Source: Flavivirga jejuensis
GTDB taxonomy: Bacteria; Bacteroidota; Bacteroidia; Flavobacteriales; Flavobacteriaceae
Assembly: GCF_030540765.1 (NCBI RefSeq)
Contig: NZ_JAUOEL010000001.1
Span: 1-64,000 of the forward strand
Length of the DNA stretch: 64,000 nucleotides
Reading direction: 5' to 3'
In this document: one piece after another, positions 1 to 8,880 of the stretch
Layout of the letters: every line of letters starts with the position of its first letter
How positions within the stretch are numbered: position 1 is the stretch's first letter
The notes under the pieces: generated by a model
Database searches by the model: none
Seen by the model: the letters and a program-made list of their open reading frames with translations, nothing else
What the model was told of the DNA's origin: nothing
Position numbers and translations under genes: made by a program

Positions 1-1374
1 CCCATAGGAGCACAGGACTATACATCACCAGTAACCTATACAGTAACGGCAGAGGACGAAAGTACAGAAACCTATACAGTAAATATAACAGAAAACGCTT
101 TTGAGGCTTTTGTAACAACGTGGAAAACAACAACTGCCAACGAGGAGATAAAGATTTACACCAATCCTAATCTCACAGGCTATAGTTATGATATAGATTG
201 GGGAGATGGCAGTATCGAGAGTGGGTTAACAGGCGATGCACCCCACCAGTATGCCACAGCTGGTATTCACACAGTATCGATAACAGGAGATTTCCCGGCG
301 ATTTATTTTGCTTTCACTTACAGCACCGAATTACAAGCAACAGCAGCAAAATTACAGACCATAGAGAGTTGGGGGGATACACAATGGAAGAGTATGGAAC
401 GGGCATTTGCATATTGTACAAACCTTACTAGCAATGCCACAGATGTTCCGGATTTAAGCCAGGTAACTAATATGTCTGGTATGTTTAGAGAAGCCAGTGC
501 TTTTAATCAGGATATAGGTAGTTGGGATGTTAGCTCTGTAGAGAGTATGTCTGGTATGTTTAGAGAAGCCAGTGCTTTTAATCAGGATATAGGTAGTTGG
601 GATGTTAGCTCTGTAGAGAGTATGTCTTCTATGTTTAGAGAAGCCAGTGCCTTCAACCAGGATATTGATAATTGGGATGTTAGCTCTGTAGAGAATATGT
701 TTTATATGTTTAATGAGGCCAGTGCCTTCAACCAGGATATTGGTAGTTGGGATGTTAGCTCTGTAGATAATATGTCTTATATGTTTAATGAGGCCAGCGC
801 CTTCAACCAGGACATTGGTAATTGGGATGTTAGCAATGTAACAAATATGTATGAGATGTTTAGAGCAGCCAGTGCCTTCAACCAGGATATTGGTAATTGG
901 GATGTTAGCAATGTAACAGATATGTATGAGATGTTTAGAGAAGCCAGTGCCTTCAACCAGGATATTGGTAATTGGGATGTTAGCTCTGTAGAGGGTATGT
1001 CTGGTATGTTTAATGAAGCCAGTGTCTTCAACCAAGATATTGGTAATTGGGATGTTAGCTCAGTGGAGTATATGTCTTCTATGTTTAATGGAGCCAGTGC
1101 CTTCAACCAGGATATTGGTAATTGGGATGTTAGCTCAGTAGAGAATATGTCTCAGATGTTTAATGAGGCCAGTGCCTTCAACCAGGATATTGGTAGTTGG
1201 GATGTTAGCAATGTAACAGATATGCTTTATATGTTTTTAAGTGCGAGTACCTTTAATCAGAACCTTTCTGATTGGGCTACCGATAATGTAACAAGCTGCA
1301 GACTCTTTAGTCTTTATTCTGGTTTAATACCCGCACAGTTACCAACTTTAGGAAGTTGTTTTGGTGATGAATAA
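1..1374 (+). CDS. BspA-like surface lipoprotein with DUF285 repeats, 5' end cut by window
   Basis: The reading frame is open from base 1, so the start and signal peptide lie outside the window; the visible part is 457 residues. In order it has the end of a DUF5018-like domain, a PKD-like segment around 'DIDWGDGS', then DUF285 / BspA-type leucine-rich repeats of 25 residues (pattern [20 protein letters not shown]). Ten near-identical 75-base units run from 499 to 1248, followed by a degenerate cap. It is a close paralogue of the gene at 2100-3635: bases 1-209 are identical to 2649-2857. By analogy with that copy it is probably a surface-exposed lipoprotein; adhesion is only inferred from BspA-family proteins. 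No type IX C-terminal signal is seen. The same terminator sequence follows both copies. Confidence 0.85.
   Translation, partial: PIGAQDYTSPVTYTVTAEDESTETYTVNITENAFEAFVTTWKTTTANEEIKIYTNPNLTGYSYDIDWGDGSIESGLTGDAPHQYATAGIHTVSITGDFPAIYFAFTYSTELQATAAKLQTIESWGDTQWKSMERAFAYCTNLTSNATDVPDLSQVTNMSGMFREASAFNQDIGSWDVSSVESMSGMFREASAFNQDIGSWDVSSVESMSSMFREASAFNQDIDNWDVSSVENMFYMFNEASAFNQDIGSWDVSSVDNMSYMFNEASAFNQDIGNWDVSNVTNMYEMFRAASAFNQDIGNWDVSNVTDMYEMFREASAFNQDIGNWDVSSVEGMSGMFNEASVFNQDIGNWDVSSVEYMSSMFNGASAFNQDIGNWDVSSVENMSQMFNEASAFNQDIGSWDVSNVTDMLYMFLSASTFNQNLSDWATDNVTSCRLFSLYSGLIPAQLPTLGSCFGDE
499..1248 (+). repeat. Ten tandem 75-bp DUF285 repeat units
   Basis: Ten in-frame 75-base units each encode the 25-residue pattern AFNQDIGxWDVSxVxxMxxM(F) plus a short linker. 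Neighbouring units are nearly identical at the DNA level; the first two differ by only a few bases. The paralogue at 3213-3512 has four such units. This is coding DNA that could change copy number by slippage or unequal recombination. Confidence 0.9.
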
Positions 1375-1423
1375 AGTATAACGTTAGGGGTTTTGAACAT
1401 ATAGAAAACCAGCGTTTTTTAGT

Positions 1424-1456
1424 AACCCTCAAGGCTTAATGTTTTGGGGGTTTTTT
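1424..1456 (+). terminator. Intrinsic terminator after BspA-like gene 1
   Basis: The arms AACCCTCAAGGC and GTTTTGGGGGTT pair with G-U wobbles around the loop TTAAT and are followed by a T run. The same hairpin follows the paralogue at 3685-3718. Confidence 0.75.
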
Positions 1457-1548
1457 AATACCATTATATAGGTATAAACAAGAGTCTATTTATATAATAA
1501 AAGAGAAATACAGGTTTTCTGTTATAACGATATTAAAACAAATACTTA

Positions 1549-1635
1549 TTAGTAGGTAATAAGTATGAGCAAAGATTTGGCACAGACAGAGCAGGTTATT
1601 ACGATATAGGAGTTTATGAATACAAAGCACTATAA
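1549..1635 (+). pseudogene. C-terminal remnant of a beta-helix protein
   Basis: A short open stretch without a usable start ends at TAA 1633-1635 and encodes a tail containing 'YYDIGVYEYKAL'. The intact beta-helix lipoprotein at 6893-8302 ends similarly with 'YDIGAYQLD', a common ending in this protein type. The rest of the gene is not recognisable. It lies directly after BspA-like copy 1, just as the intact beta-helix gene follows BspA-like copy 3. The identification rests on a short motif, so it is tentative. Confidence 0.4.
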
Positions 1636-2029
1636 AGATTACAGATATCACAAACCGAAAATTAAAAGCATAATCGAAAAGCTGGTAAATGTCTCTAAAA
1701 GAATTTTGCTAGTTCTCAATCGGTATAACAGGCTTTTATAACCTGAGTTCGACGTAAAGATCGTAGATAAAAGTCAATAAATATGCTAGATTCAACTTAT
1801 AATTATTATAGACTATCTAGCTAGTTTATGATAATTTAAGGAAGAGGATGGTATGTTTATTGGTTTTTAGCTTGAAACTAATAGAGTTGAATATGTTTCA
1901 GATATCTAAAATTCACTTTATAAATATCTCATAAGTAGCATTCTACAAAAAAACAATCTCATTTTTCTTACGTTGAACCCAGATTTATACTACTGTAATT
2001 TAAAATAATTGAATGATTTGTGATGTCGA
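1636..2029. other. Gene-poor gap, no recognisable feature
   Basis: I see no credible open frame, RNA gene or strong hairpin here. Together with the relic at 1549-1635 it makes up most of the gap between BspA-like copies 1 and 2, and it may be decayed coding sequence. Confidence 0.4.
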
Positions 2030-2045
2030 TTGACCAATTAGTGAT
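2030..2045 (+). promoter_or_regulatory. Upstream element TTGACCAATTAGTGAT shared with copy 3
   Basis: This 16-base motif begins 70 bases before the ATG at 2100. The same motif with one change (TTGACTAATTAGTGAT) begins 71 bases before the ATG of the third paralogue at 6153. Its first three bases could be a -33 TTG, with AATATTTG at 2050-2057 as an imperfect -7 box. It could equally be a regulator site. Function is inferred only from conservation and position. Confidence 0.4.
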
Positions 2046-2099
2046 TTTAAATATTTGTTGTTTTGTATCATTAATTTAAACATTTCAAAAAAAGAAATA

Positions 2100-3635
2100 A
2101 TGAAAACAAATCTATTAAAATTTAAAAACCTACTATTGTTAATAATAGTTATAACACTTGCAAGCTGTTCTAAAGACGACCCAGCAAAGAGTGATGGCAA
2201 ACAAATTCTGAGTTTTATATTTGCCTCCGAGAACAATAGTATACTTAGTGAATCCGTAACCGCTACCATAACCGAAAGTGATAAAACGATAAGTGCGATC
2301 TTTCCAAACGGCAGCGATGTAAAATCATTGACCCCGAAGATAGAAGTGTCAGAGTTAGCAACCGTAAGCCCTACTGGCGCACAAGATTTCACTACGGGAG
2401 TAACCTACACGGTAACAGCAGAAGACGGTAGTACCCAAGCTTATAGAGCAAGTGTAAGCGTAGAAGAAAGCACTGGCAAACAAATTCTGAGTTTTATATT
2501 TACTACAGAAGCCAATACCGTACTAAGCGAAGCCATAACTGCTACTATAGACGAAGCCAGTAAAAGCATATCGGCGAGCGTTCCATACGGAACAGTTATC
2601 ACGTCACTAACCCCGACTATAGAAGTATCACAATTAGCCACCATAAGCCCCATAGGAGCACAGGACTATACATCACCAGTAACCTATACAGTAACGGCAG
2701 AGGACGAAAGTACAGAAACCTATACAGTAAATATAACAGAAAACGCTTTTGAGGCTTTTGTAACAACGTGGAAAACAACAACTGCCAACGAGGAGATAAA
2801 GATTTACACCAATCCTAATCTCACAGGCTATAGTTATGATATAGATTGGGGAGATGGTAGTATCGAGAGTGGGTTAACAGGCGATGCACCCCACCAGTAT
2901 GCCACAGCAGGTATTCACACGGTATCGATAACAGGAGATTTCCCTGCGATTTATTTTGCTAACAGCATCGAAATACAAGCCATAGCAGCCAAACTCCAGA
3001 CGATAGAGAGTTGGGGGGATACACAATGGAAGAGTATGGAACAGGCATTTGCATATTGTACAAACCTTACTTACAATGCCACAGATGTTCCGGACTTAAG
3101 CCAGGTAACCAATATGTATTATATGTTTCTTGAAAGCTCCTTTAATGGAGATATCAGTAATTGGGATGTTAGCTCAGTAAAGGATATGAGTTATATGTTT
3201 AGAAAAGCAAGCGTTTTCAACCAGGATATTGGTAGTTGGGATGTTAGCTCTGTAGAGAGTATGGAAGGTATGTTTGATGAAGCCAGTGCCTTTAACCAAG
3301 ATATTGGTAATTGGGATGTTAGCTCTGTAGATATTATGTCTGCGATGTTTAATGAAGCCAGTGCCTTTAACCAGGATATTGGTAATTGGGATGTTAGCTC
3401 AGTAAAGGATATGAGTTATATGTTTTTAGAAGCCAGTGCCTTTAACCAGGACATTGGTAATTGGGATGTTAGCTCAGCAAAGGATATGAGTTATATGTTT
3501 AATAGTGCATCAGCGTTTAGCCAGAACCTTTCCGGCTGGGCTACCAATAATGTAACAGTCTGCGCAAACTTTAGTGTTAATTCTGGTTTAACAACCGCAC
3601 AGTTACCAACTGCAGGAAGTTGTTTTAATGAATAA
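2100..3635 (+). CDS. BspA-like surface lipoprotein with DUF285 repeats, complete copy
   Basis: A 511-residue protein. I chose the ATG at 2100, not the upstream in-frame ATG at 2055, because it gives a proper lipoprotein signal peptide with lipobox LASC at residues 20-23. Cys23 is followed by SKDD, which fits the acidic surface-lipoprotein export signal described in Bacteroidetes. Two DUF5018-like domains lie at about 33-122 and 126-214, a PKD-like segment at about 218-285, then DUF285 repeats: one shorter leading unit, four full 25-residue units and a degenerate cap. Probably exposed on the outer membrane; a binding role is inferred from BspA relatives. The gene is monocistronic with its own terminator. 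The paralogue at 1-1374 has ten repeat units. Confidence 0.88.
   Translation: MKTNLLKFKNLLLLIIVITLASCSKDDPAKSDGKQILSFIFASENNSILSESVTATITESDKTISAIFPNGSDVKSLTPKIEVSELATVSPTGAQDFTTGVTYTVTAEDGSTQAYRASVSVEESTGKQILSFIFTTEANTVLSEAITATIDEASKSISASVPYGTVITSLTPTIEVSQLATISPIGAQDYTSPVTYTVTAEDESTETYTVNITENAFEAFVTTWKTTTANEEIKIYTNPNLTGYSYDIDWGDGSIESGLTGDAPHQYATAGIHTVSITGDFPAIYFANSIEIQAIAAKLQTIESWGDTQWKSMEQAFAYCTNLTYNATDVPDLSQVTNMYYMFLESSFNGDISNWDVSSVKDMSYMFRKASVFNQDIGSWDVSSVESMEGMFDEASAFNQDIGNWDVSSVDIMSAMFNEASAFNQDIGNWDVSSVKDMSYMFLEASAFNQDIGNWDVSSAKDMSYMFNSASAFSQNLSGWATNNVTVCANFSVNSGLTTAQLPTAGSCFNE
3213..3512 (+). repeat. Four tandem 75-bp DUF285 repeat units
   Basis: Four full 75-base units encode the same 25-residue pattern as the array at 499-1248. 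A shortened unit lacking one residue precedes them from 3141. Confidence 0.88.
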
Positions 3636-3684
3636 AGTATAACGTTTGGGGTTTTAGACATAAAGAAAACCAGCGTTTTTTGGT

Positions 3685-3718
3685 AACCCTCAAGGCTTAA
3701 TGCTTTGGGGGTTTTTTT
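3685..3718 (+). terminator. Intrinsic terminator after BspA-like gene 2
   Basis: AACCCTCAAGGC and GCTTTGGGGGTT form a 12-bp stem with two G-U pairs around TTAAT, followed by seven T residues. It matches the hairpin at 1424-1456. Confidence 0.8.
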
Positions 3719-3819
3719 AGGTACGTGATAATATAAAGTATTTTTGGTTTTCTACTTCTAACTTAAAATGCTATAAATTATAGTATATATAACACCAAAT
3801 ATATTTTAAGAATTATCTG

Positions 3820-3827
3820 TAATTTTG
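3820..3827 (+). promoter_or_regulatory. Promoter -7 box TAATTTTG
   Basis: TAATTTTG matches the Bacteroidetes -7 consensus TAnnTTTG. No clear TTG lies at the expected upstream distance. Transcription would start near 3834, which excludes the in-frame ATG at 3830 as the translation start and favours 3866 for the next gene. Confidence 0.45.
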
Positions 3828-3865
3828 GTATGAATCTTGTTTTTAACATAAGAGATACTAAAAAA

Positions 3866-4375
3866 ATGGAAAATAAAATAAAAACCTTATTTACCAGACT
3901 GGGTTTCCTTGGCTTACTTATTGGTTATACACAATGTGCCAGTACCCAAAAATTAGAAAATAAATTACCCTTGGAAATAGGCGATGTTTATTACCAACAT
4001 TGGGTTGCGGGGGTTAAAGGAGGAGGATCGGGCTATAACCTGTTTATTCCAATACAGTCAAACCCAAAAAGCATAGTTTTAGATAGTCTTTATTTTAAAG
4101 GACAACAAGTAAAGTTAGAATTAAAAAGGACGTCTGTTTTTGTAGGAAGATTTATATCTGAAGCAAACCAAAAACAGGATATTATTATGAGTCGTGATCC
4201 ATTAGAAGAATATGGTAATTCTGTTCCAGAACCTTCCAAAAAAACAGCCTTTAAATTGAATGATACAGAATGTGTTGTTAGCTATAAAAAAGGAGATAAG
4301 ACATTGTACTATAAAATTTCTAACATAACTAAAAAAACATCTACAAAATATCCCAGCACATCATTAAACCAGTAA
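3866..4375 (+). CDS. Hypothetical secreted protein or lipoprotein
   Basis: A 169-residue protein when started at 3866. An in-frame ATG at 3830 would lie inside the presumed promoter and would spoil the N-terminal signal. Residues 9-23 are hydrophobic and end in YTQC (Cys24), a poor but possible lipobox. The remainder is soluble, with a Gly-rich stretch 'VKGGGSGYNLFIP' near residue 52. I do not recognise the family. It lies 61 bases upstream of the flippase gene on the same strand, but with its own promoter-like box. It could be a lipoprotein or a periplasmic protein. Confidence 0.65.
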   Translation: MENKIKTLFTRLGFLGLLIGYTQCASTQKLENKLPLEIGDVYYQHWVAGVKGGGSGYNLFIPIQSNPKSIVLDSLYFKGQQVKLELKRTSVFVGRFISEANQKQDIIMSRDPLEEYGNSVPEPSKKTAFKLNDTECVVSYKKGDKTLYYKISNITKKTSTKYPSTSLNQ

Positions 4376-4385
4376 AACATATCTT

Positions 4386-4416
4386 TTGGTTTACATAAGC
4401 TAAAAACGTATTTTTA
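4386..4416 (+). promoter_or_regulatory. Possible promoter of the flippase gene
   Basis: TTG at 4386-4388 and TATTTTTA at 4409-4416 are separated by 20 bases. This resembles TTG-N19-TAnnTTTG with the last -7 base changed. Transcription would start near 4423, just before the TTG start at 4437. Confidence 0.35.
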
Positions 4417-4436
4417 GCAGAATAAAAAACGAATCG

Positions 4437-5897
4437 TTGAGCGGACTTAAAATATTATTTATACAAACATTTATCTATGGTTTAGCGACAGTGCTACCCA
4501 GAATGTTAAGTTTTTTATTGGTGCCGCTTTATACTACAGACGGTGTGTTATCTTCTGTTGCAGAGTATGGAGAAGTATCGGTTATCTTTTCATATTTTGT
4601 ACTATTCAATGTTGTTTTAGCTTATGGCATGGAAACCGCTTTTTTTAGGTTCTTTAATAAAGAAGAAGATAAGAATAGTGTGATAGGAACCTCGGCAATT
4701 TCTTTAATAATATCATCTATTGGATTTTTTATAATGGCTTTATTATGTCAAAATCAAATAGCATCATTTATAGGCATTGATATTAAATACATTAATCTGG
4801 TTATATGGATCTTATTGCTAGATGCTCTTGTAATTATTCCTTTCGCATGGTTAAGAGCAACACAAAGACCTGTGCGCTATGCCGTAATTAAAATTTTAAA
4901 CGTAGTCATAAACTTAGGGTTGAATCTATTCTTTCTATTGGCTTTAAAAAACTTAGCAATTAAAGGATCATTATTTGAAAGCATTTATAAATCGAATTTC
5001 GAAATAAACTATATTTTTATTGCTAACTTAATTGCAAGTGCTGTAACACTAATAGTAATGGTTCCATTCTATGTGAAGATTAAATATGTATTTAATTCTA
5101 ACTTGTGGAAAAAAATGGTACGTTACGCACTTCCTGTCTTAATTGCAGGTATTGCTTTTTCAATAAATGAAACGTTTGATCGTGTTTTATTAAATTACCT
5201 GCTTCCAGAAGATATCGCCAAAACCCATATAGGTATGTATTCTGCCTGTTATAAATTGGCTTTGTTTATGACGTTATTTGCAACAGCATACAAGCTTGGT
5301 ATTGAACCGTTCTTTTTCAGTCATGCCAATACCGAAAACCCTCAAAAAAATTATGCTAAAATATTAGAGTTTTTTGTGGCATTTGGAGCAATTATTTTAC
5401 TTAGTGTTGTTGTTTTTGTAGATGTTTTAAAACCCATAATTGTAAGAGGTGAAGCCTACTGGGAAGCCATGTGGATCGTTCCAATTATTTTGTTAGCCAA
5501 TTTCTGTTTAGGGATTTATCATAACTTGTCTGTTTGGTATAAAATAACCGACAGAACAAAATTTGGAGCCTATATTTCAATTATTGGTGCTTTAGTAACA
5601 CTCGTTATTAATATATTATTTATTAAAACCTATAGTTATAAAGCATCAGCCATAGCCACGCTTGTTGCTTATGCCATAATGATGCTATTGTCCTATTATT
5701 ACGGTAGAAAATATTACCCCATTCCCTATAACCTTAAAAAGATTGGACTTTATTTAGTGGGCTCAATAGGGTTATCGGGGTTGTCATTCTATCAATTTAG
5801 AGGCAATTATATAATGGGAATAACAATGCTAATTGTTTTTTTAGGAATTGTTTATATGTCTGAAAGAAGTCAAATAAAACAAATGTTAAAAAAGTAG
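4437..5897 (+). CDS. Oligosaccharide flippase, Wzx/MATE-like (polysaccharide biosynthesis protein)
   Basis: A 486-residue integral membrane protein starting with TTG; no in-frame ATG lies nearby upstream. The N-terminal segment around 'YGLATVLPRMLSFLLVPLYT' is typical of the polysaccharide biosynthesis / MOP flippase family. Roughly twelve to fourteen hydrophobic segments run to the end. Such proteins move lipid-linked glycans across the inner membrane; the substrate here is unknown. Gene order suggests it once preceded dut directly: a decayed copy of its 3' end (8763-8879) ends one base before dut. It lacks a clear terminator. Family assignment is firm, substrate is not. Confidence 0.85.
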   Translation: MSGLKILFIQTFIYGLATVLPRMLSFLLVPLYTTDGVLSSVAEYGEVSVIFSYFVLFNVVLAYGMETAFFRFFNKEEDKNSVIGTSAISLIISSIGFFIMALLCQNQIASFIGIDIKYINLVIWILLLDALVIIPFAWLRATQRPVRYAVIKILNVVINLGLNLFFLLALKNLAIKGSLFESIYKSNFEINYIFIANLIASAVTLIVMVPFYVKIKYVFNSNLWKKMVRYALPVLIAGIAFSINETFDRVLLNYLLPEDIAKTHIGMYSACYKLALFMTLFATAYKLGIEPFFFSHANTENPQKNYAKILEFFVAFGAIILLSVVVFVDVLKPIIVRGEAYWEAMWIVPIILLANFCLGIYHNLSVWYKITDRTKFGAYISIIGALVTLVINILFIKTYSYKASAIATLVAYAIMMLLSYYYGRKYYPIPYNLKKIGLYLVGSIGLSGLSFYQFRGNYIMGITMLIVFLGIVYMSERSQIKQMLKK

Positions 5898-6081
5898 TAT
5901 TAAATCACTATTAAGTTTTTTCCCGAGTCTGTCTTTCCCTTTCCCAAGAGCGTATTCAAATTTTAATCAGAAAAGCGATCAAAAACGTCACGTATACTGT
6001 TAAAAATAAATAAAGGAATTGTCTTAGAAAATTAAACATAAAAGCTTTTTTAACTTTAATAAAAAGTGTTTTAAGCCTAAA

Positions 6082-6097
6082 TTGACTAATTAGTGAT
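6082..6097 (+). promoter_or_regulatory. Upstream element TTGACTAATTAGTGAT shared with copy 2
   Basis: It differs by one base from the element at 2030-2045 and sits 71 bases before the ATG at 6153. It persists although the gene behind it is broken. Confidence 0.4.
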
Positions 6098-6152
6098 GCA
6101 TTTTGACCAAAAAATGATGTTAGAATCTAGTTCTTTTGCAAGAAATAAATGA

Positions 6153-6826
6153 ATGAAAACAAATCTAATGTTTGAAAACCTACTAGCATTACAACTATTG
6201 ATGGTAATCTCCATGGCAAGTTGCTCAAAAGACGATTCAAGCGAACCTAAAAAAGCGACACCAAAGAAATGATAAGCTTTGTATTTGCTACATATAACAA
6301 TACAGGCTTATCTGAAGATGTCACTGCTACTATAGAGGAGGATCCCAAAACCATTACCGCTACTTTTCCTATTGAAACAAATGTAACAGCATTAATACCT
6401 ACTATTGAGGTTTCTGGATCAGTAACAGTAAGCCCAAGTGGCTCACAAGACTTTTCAAGTGCAGTAACCTATACCGTAACCGCTGAAGATGAAAGTACCG
6501 TAGCATACACGGCAAACATTACAGTAGAAACAAGCGATGAAAAACAGGTATTAAGTTTTGTATTTGGAGCAACAGACAATGATGCACTTAGTAATGATAT
6601 AACTACGACTATAAACGAAGCCGACAAAAGCATATCGGCCAGCGTTCCATACGGAACAGCTATCACGTCACTAACCCCGACTATAGAAGTATCAGCATTA
6701 GCTACAGTAAGTCCTACAGGTTCTCAAGATTTATCGAGTTGGAATACTGCTAACGTAACCTTTTGTGAAGATTTTAGTCCTTTCTTAACAACAGATCAAC
6801 TCCCAGCGTTAGGGTGTTTCGAATAA
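6153..6826 (+). pseudogene. Third BspA-like lipoprotein copy, frameshifted and internally deleted
   Basis: The ATG at 6153 opens a lipoprotein signal ending MASC followed by SKDD, as in copy 2. This frame stops at TGA 6270-6272 after 39 codons. The homologous sequence continues in another frame from about 6269 ('MISFVFATYNNTGLSEDV...'), so one base has been lost, probably in the A run near 6250. Two DUF5018-like domains follow. The second breaks off after 'VSPTGSQD' and joins directly to the degenerate C-terminal cap 'LSSWNTANVTFCEDFS'. The PKD-like segment and all DUF285 repeats are missing. Translation of the downstream part alone would lack a signal peptide. Confidence 0.75.
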
Positions 6827-6892
6827 TACATATATAACTCGGTTATTAGCACAGTAACCAAATTAATAATTTAAAACATAATCCAAAAAAAC

Positions 6893-8302
6893 ATGAAAAC
6901 ATACCTACAAAAATTAAAAGCCCTACTCATTTTATTTGTGTTTATAGTGGTAATAACAAATTGCTCTAAATCAGTAGATTCTATGGAAGAACTTGAAAAT
7001 AAAGATGAAGAAATAGTTAATCTAGCATGTAGTGAATGCGATTTAGTTATAGATACGAGCACAGGAATTGTTGATGGCGAAATACTAAATATACAACCTG
7101 GGGCAATTATAGGTTTATCTGGCTCTGGAGATAATTATCAGAATATAACTTTTAATAATATTAGAGGAACAGAAGAAAACCCGATTATCATAAAAAATTG
7201 TGATGGAAGGGCTATTGTAATATCTAAAGGTTCTTTCGGAGTAAAATTTAGAAATAGTGAATATTTTAAGTTAGCTGGAGCTGGCGATAAAAATCATGAA
7301 TATGGAATTAAAATTTCAACTCCAACAGGTTTCTTTTTAACTTTTGAATATTTCACTAAAAATTTTGAAACCTATAATATAGAAGTTGCAGGTTTAGAAA
7401 CCAATGGAATAGGAGCAGATAATGGTTTTGCAGGCATAGGTATAAAAACAAGCCCATATCAAGATTGCGATTTATTTACAGATCCTACAAGAACCGCTTG
7501 GATTATGGAAAATGTCACCGTAAGAAACTGTTATATACATGATGTTGGTGGAGAAGGTTTTTATATAGGTCATGGCTTTTATAATGGTAGGGTAGAAAGT
7601 TCTTGTACAGAAATCACCTATTCACACTCAATTCAGCATATAAGAATACATGATAATTTAATTGAAAATGTGGGTTATGACGGTATCCAAATCAAAAATG
7701 CCAATCTAGATTGCGAGTTATACAATAATGTGATTCGTAATTATGGAACTTTAAATGAAGGTTTCCAGAATGAAGGTTTGCTTATTGGAGGAGGAACTAC
7801 TGGTAAGTTTTACAATAATTTTATTTTTGAAGGAACAGGGAACGGAATTCAATTCCAAGGAATGGGAAATGTAGATATATTTAATAATGTAATAGCAAAT
7901 AGTGGCGGTAATGGTTTTTACGGATCAAATGGTGATCAAGTGTATCGTATACCAGACGGTTACTTTAATATTATAAATAATACTTTTGTTAATTCTGGAG
8001 AAAATGGATTTGCCTTTTTTAACAACGAGGGAGGCACCAAAAGACTCATCAATAATATTTTTGCTGTCTCAGCAGAAGACATATATAGAAAGGGAGCTAC
8101 TATAGACACGATTAGTAATATTATGTCTCAGAATATTAGTGATTTAGATTTTTTTGATATAGCAAATAATAATTATGCTATTGGGAAAAATTCTATAGCT
8201 TATAAGAAAGGAACGGATGTTAGTTTGTACGATATAATTGATGATATTTTAGGAAATACACGTTCAGTTCCATATGATATAGGAGCCTATCAATTAGATT
8301 AA
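6893..8302 (+). CDS. Right-handed parallel beta-helix lipoprotein
   Basis: A 469-residue protein with a lipoprotein signal ending ITNC (Cys24). The N-terminal 'MKTYLQKLKALL' resembles that of the BspA-like lipoproteins nearby. Residues from about 60 to 460 contain repeated short turns with Asn-rich ladders (for example 'NGIQFQGMGNVDIFNNVI', 'NIINNTFVNSGENGF'), typical of right-handed parallel beta-helix proteins of the pectate-lyase-like / NosD type. The end 'YDIGAYQLD' is characteristic. Such folds often bind or cleave polysaccharides, but I see no feature that decides substrate or activity. It follows the third BspA-like copy on the same strand and has a strong terminator. Confidence 0.82.
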   Translation: MKTYLQKLKALLILFVFIVVITNCSKSVDSMEELENKDEEIVNLACSECDLVIDTSTGIVDGEILNIQPGAIIGLSGSGDNYQNITFNNIRGTEENPIIIKNCDGRAIVISKGSFGVKFRNSEYFKLAGAGDKNHEYGIKISTPTGFFLTFEYFTKNFETYNIEVAGLETNGIGADNGFAGIGIKTSPYQDCDLFTDPTRTAWIMENVTVRNCYIHDVGGEGFYIGHGFYNGRVESSCTEITYSHSIQHIRIHDNLIENVGYDGIQIKNANLDCELYNNVIRNYGTLNEGFQNEGLLIGGGTTGKFYNNFIFEGTGNGIQFQGMGNVDIFNNVIANSGGNGFYGSNGDQVYRIPDGYFNIINNTFVNSGENGFAFFNNEGGTKRLINNIFAVSAEDIYRKGATIDTISNIMSQNISDLDFFDIANNNYAIGKNSIAYKKGTDVSLYDIIDDILGNTRSVPYDIGAYQLD

Positions 8303-8310
8303 AACCCTTT

Positions 8311-8338
8311 AACAGAGAGGTCTCGAGGCCTCTCTGTT
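8311..8338 (+). terminator. Terminator of the beta-helix gene
   Basis: A perfect 10-bp stem AACAGAGAGG / CCTCTCTGTT with an 8-base loop lies 9 bases after the stop codon. The sequence after it is pyrimidine-rich, though not a pure T run. Confidence 0.65.
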
Positions 8339-8449
8339 TACCTTCACTTTCCTTTCAGAACTCTTCTAGTGCATAGCCGAAGTATATTTCAGTATCTATT
8401 GGAATATCAGACTTCAGATAAAAACACGCGCTCTTGAATCTGCCTACCT

Positions 8450-8611
8450 GTTGGCAGCTCAATGTCATTAAGTTAAGACTAAAATGTCAGTCTGAGCGCA
8501 GTCGAAGACCTTATAAGCCTTAGTTTTTAAAAGCATTTCGACTGTGCTACCAATGTGACAAAACAGAACAAATCCCCTTAACTTAATGACATTGGTTGGC
8601 AGGCAGGCAGG
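8450..8611. repeat. Nested inverted-repeat element in the gap before dut
   Basis: The outer arms CAATGTCATTAAGTTAAG (8460-8477) and CTTAACTTAATGACATTG (8577-8594) are perfect inverted repeats. Outside them lie CTGCCTACCTG and GGCAGGCAGGCAGG, also inverted. Inside, 'GTCAGTCTGAGCGCAGTCGA' near 8486 is an imperfect inverse of the segment near 8533-8560 containing 'TCGACTGTGCTACC'. A similar 'GAGCGCAGCGAAGAATC' occurs at about 54872. The element looks like a non-coding mobile repeat. The rest of the gap 8339-8762 holds no gene. Confidence 0.6.
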
Positions 8612-8762
8612 TTTGTTACTTTTCTTTGGACGAGCAAAGAGAAGTAAATAATAAAATATACCTCTTCTTTAAAAGATGTGGGTACACCGTAGCTGTTGGC
8701 AGACAGGAACGAAAATCTAATACCATTTATTGTTAAAGCAAAATAGGCGTTATACCGCTCCT

Positions 8763-8879
8763 GTTTGTCATTTTATCAATTTAAGGGTATTATATTATAG
8801 GAATTTCTATGTTAATTGTATTTTTGGGTATTGTTTATGTATTCGAAAGAAACCAAATAAAAAAATATTAAAACGATAA
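8763..8879 (+). pseudogene. Remnant of a flippase gene 3' end
   Basis: This stretch aligns with the 3' end of the intact flippase gene (about 5781-5897). After one missing base near 8789 it would encode 'YIIGISMLIVFLGIVY', against 'YIMGITMLIVFLGIVY' in the intact gene, and ends with a TAA at 8877-8879, one base before the dut ATG. It is a decayed or displaced second flippase copy and records an older flippase-dut junction. Confidence 0.7.
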
Positions 8880-8880
8880 C

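Noticed and set aside
454-1106. Long minus-strand open frames opposite the BspA-like repeat array
   Set aside because: They arise from the 75-bp periodicity of the real plus-strand gene; the translations are repetitive mirror frames with no known fold.
8450-8611. Riboswitch or leader RNA before dut
   Set aside because: The symmetry is that of a mobile palindromic repeat, and a flippase relic separates it from dut.
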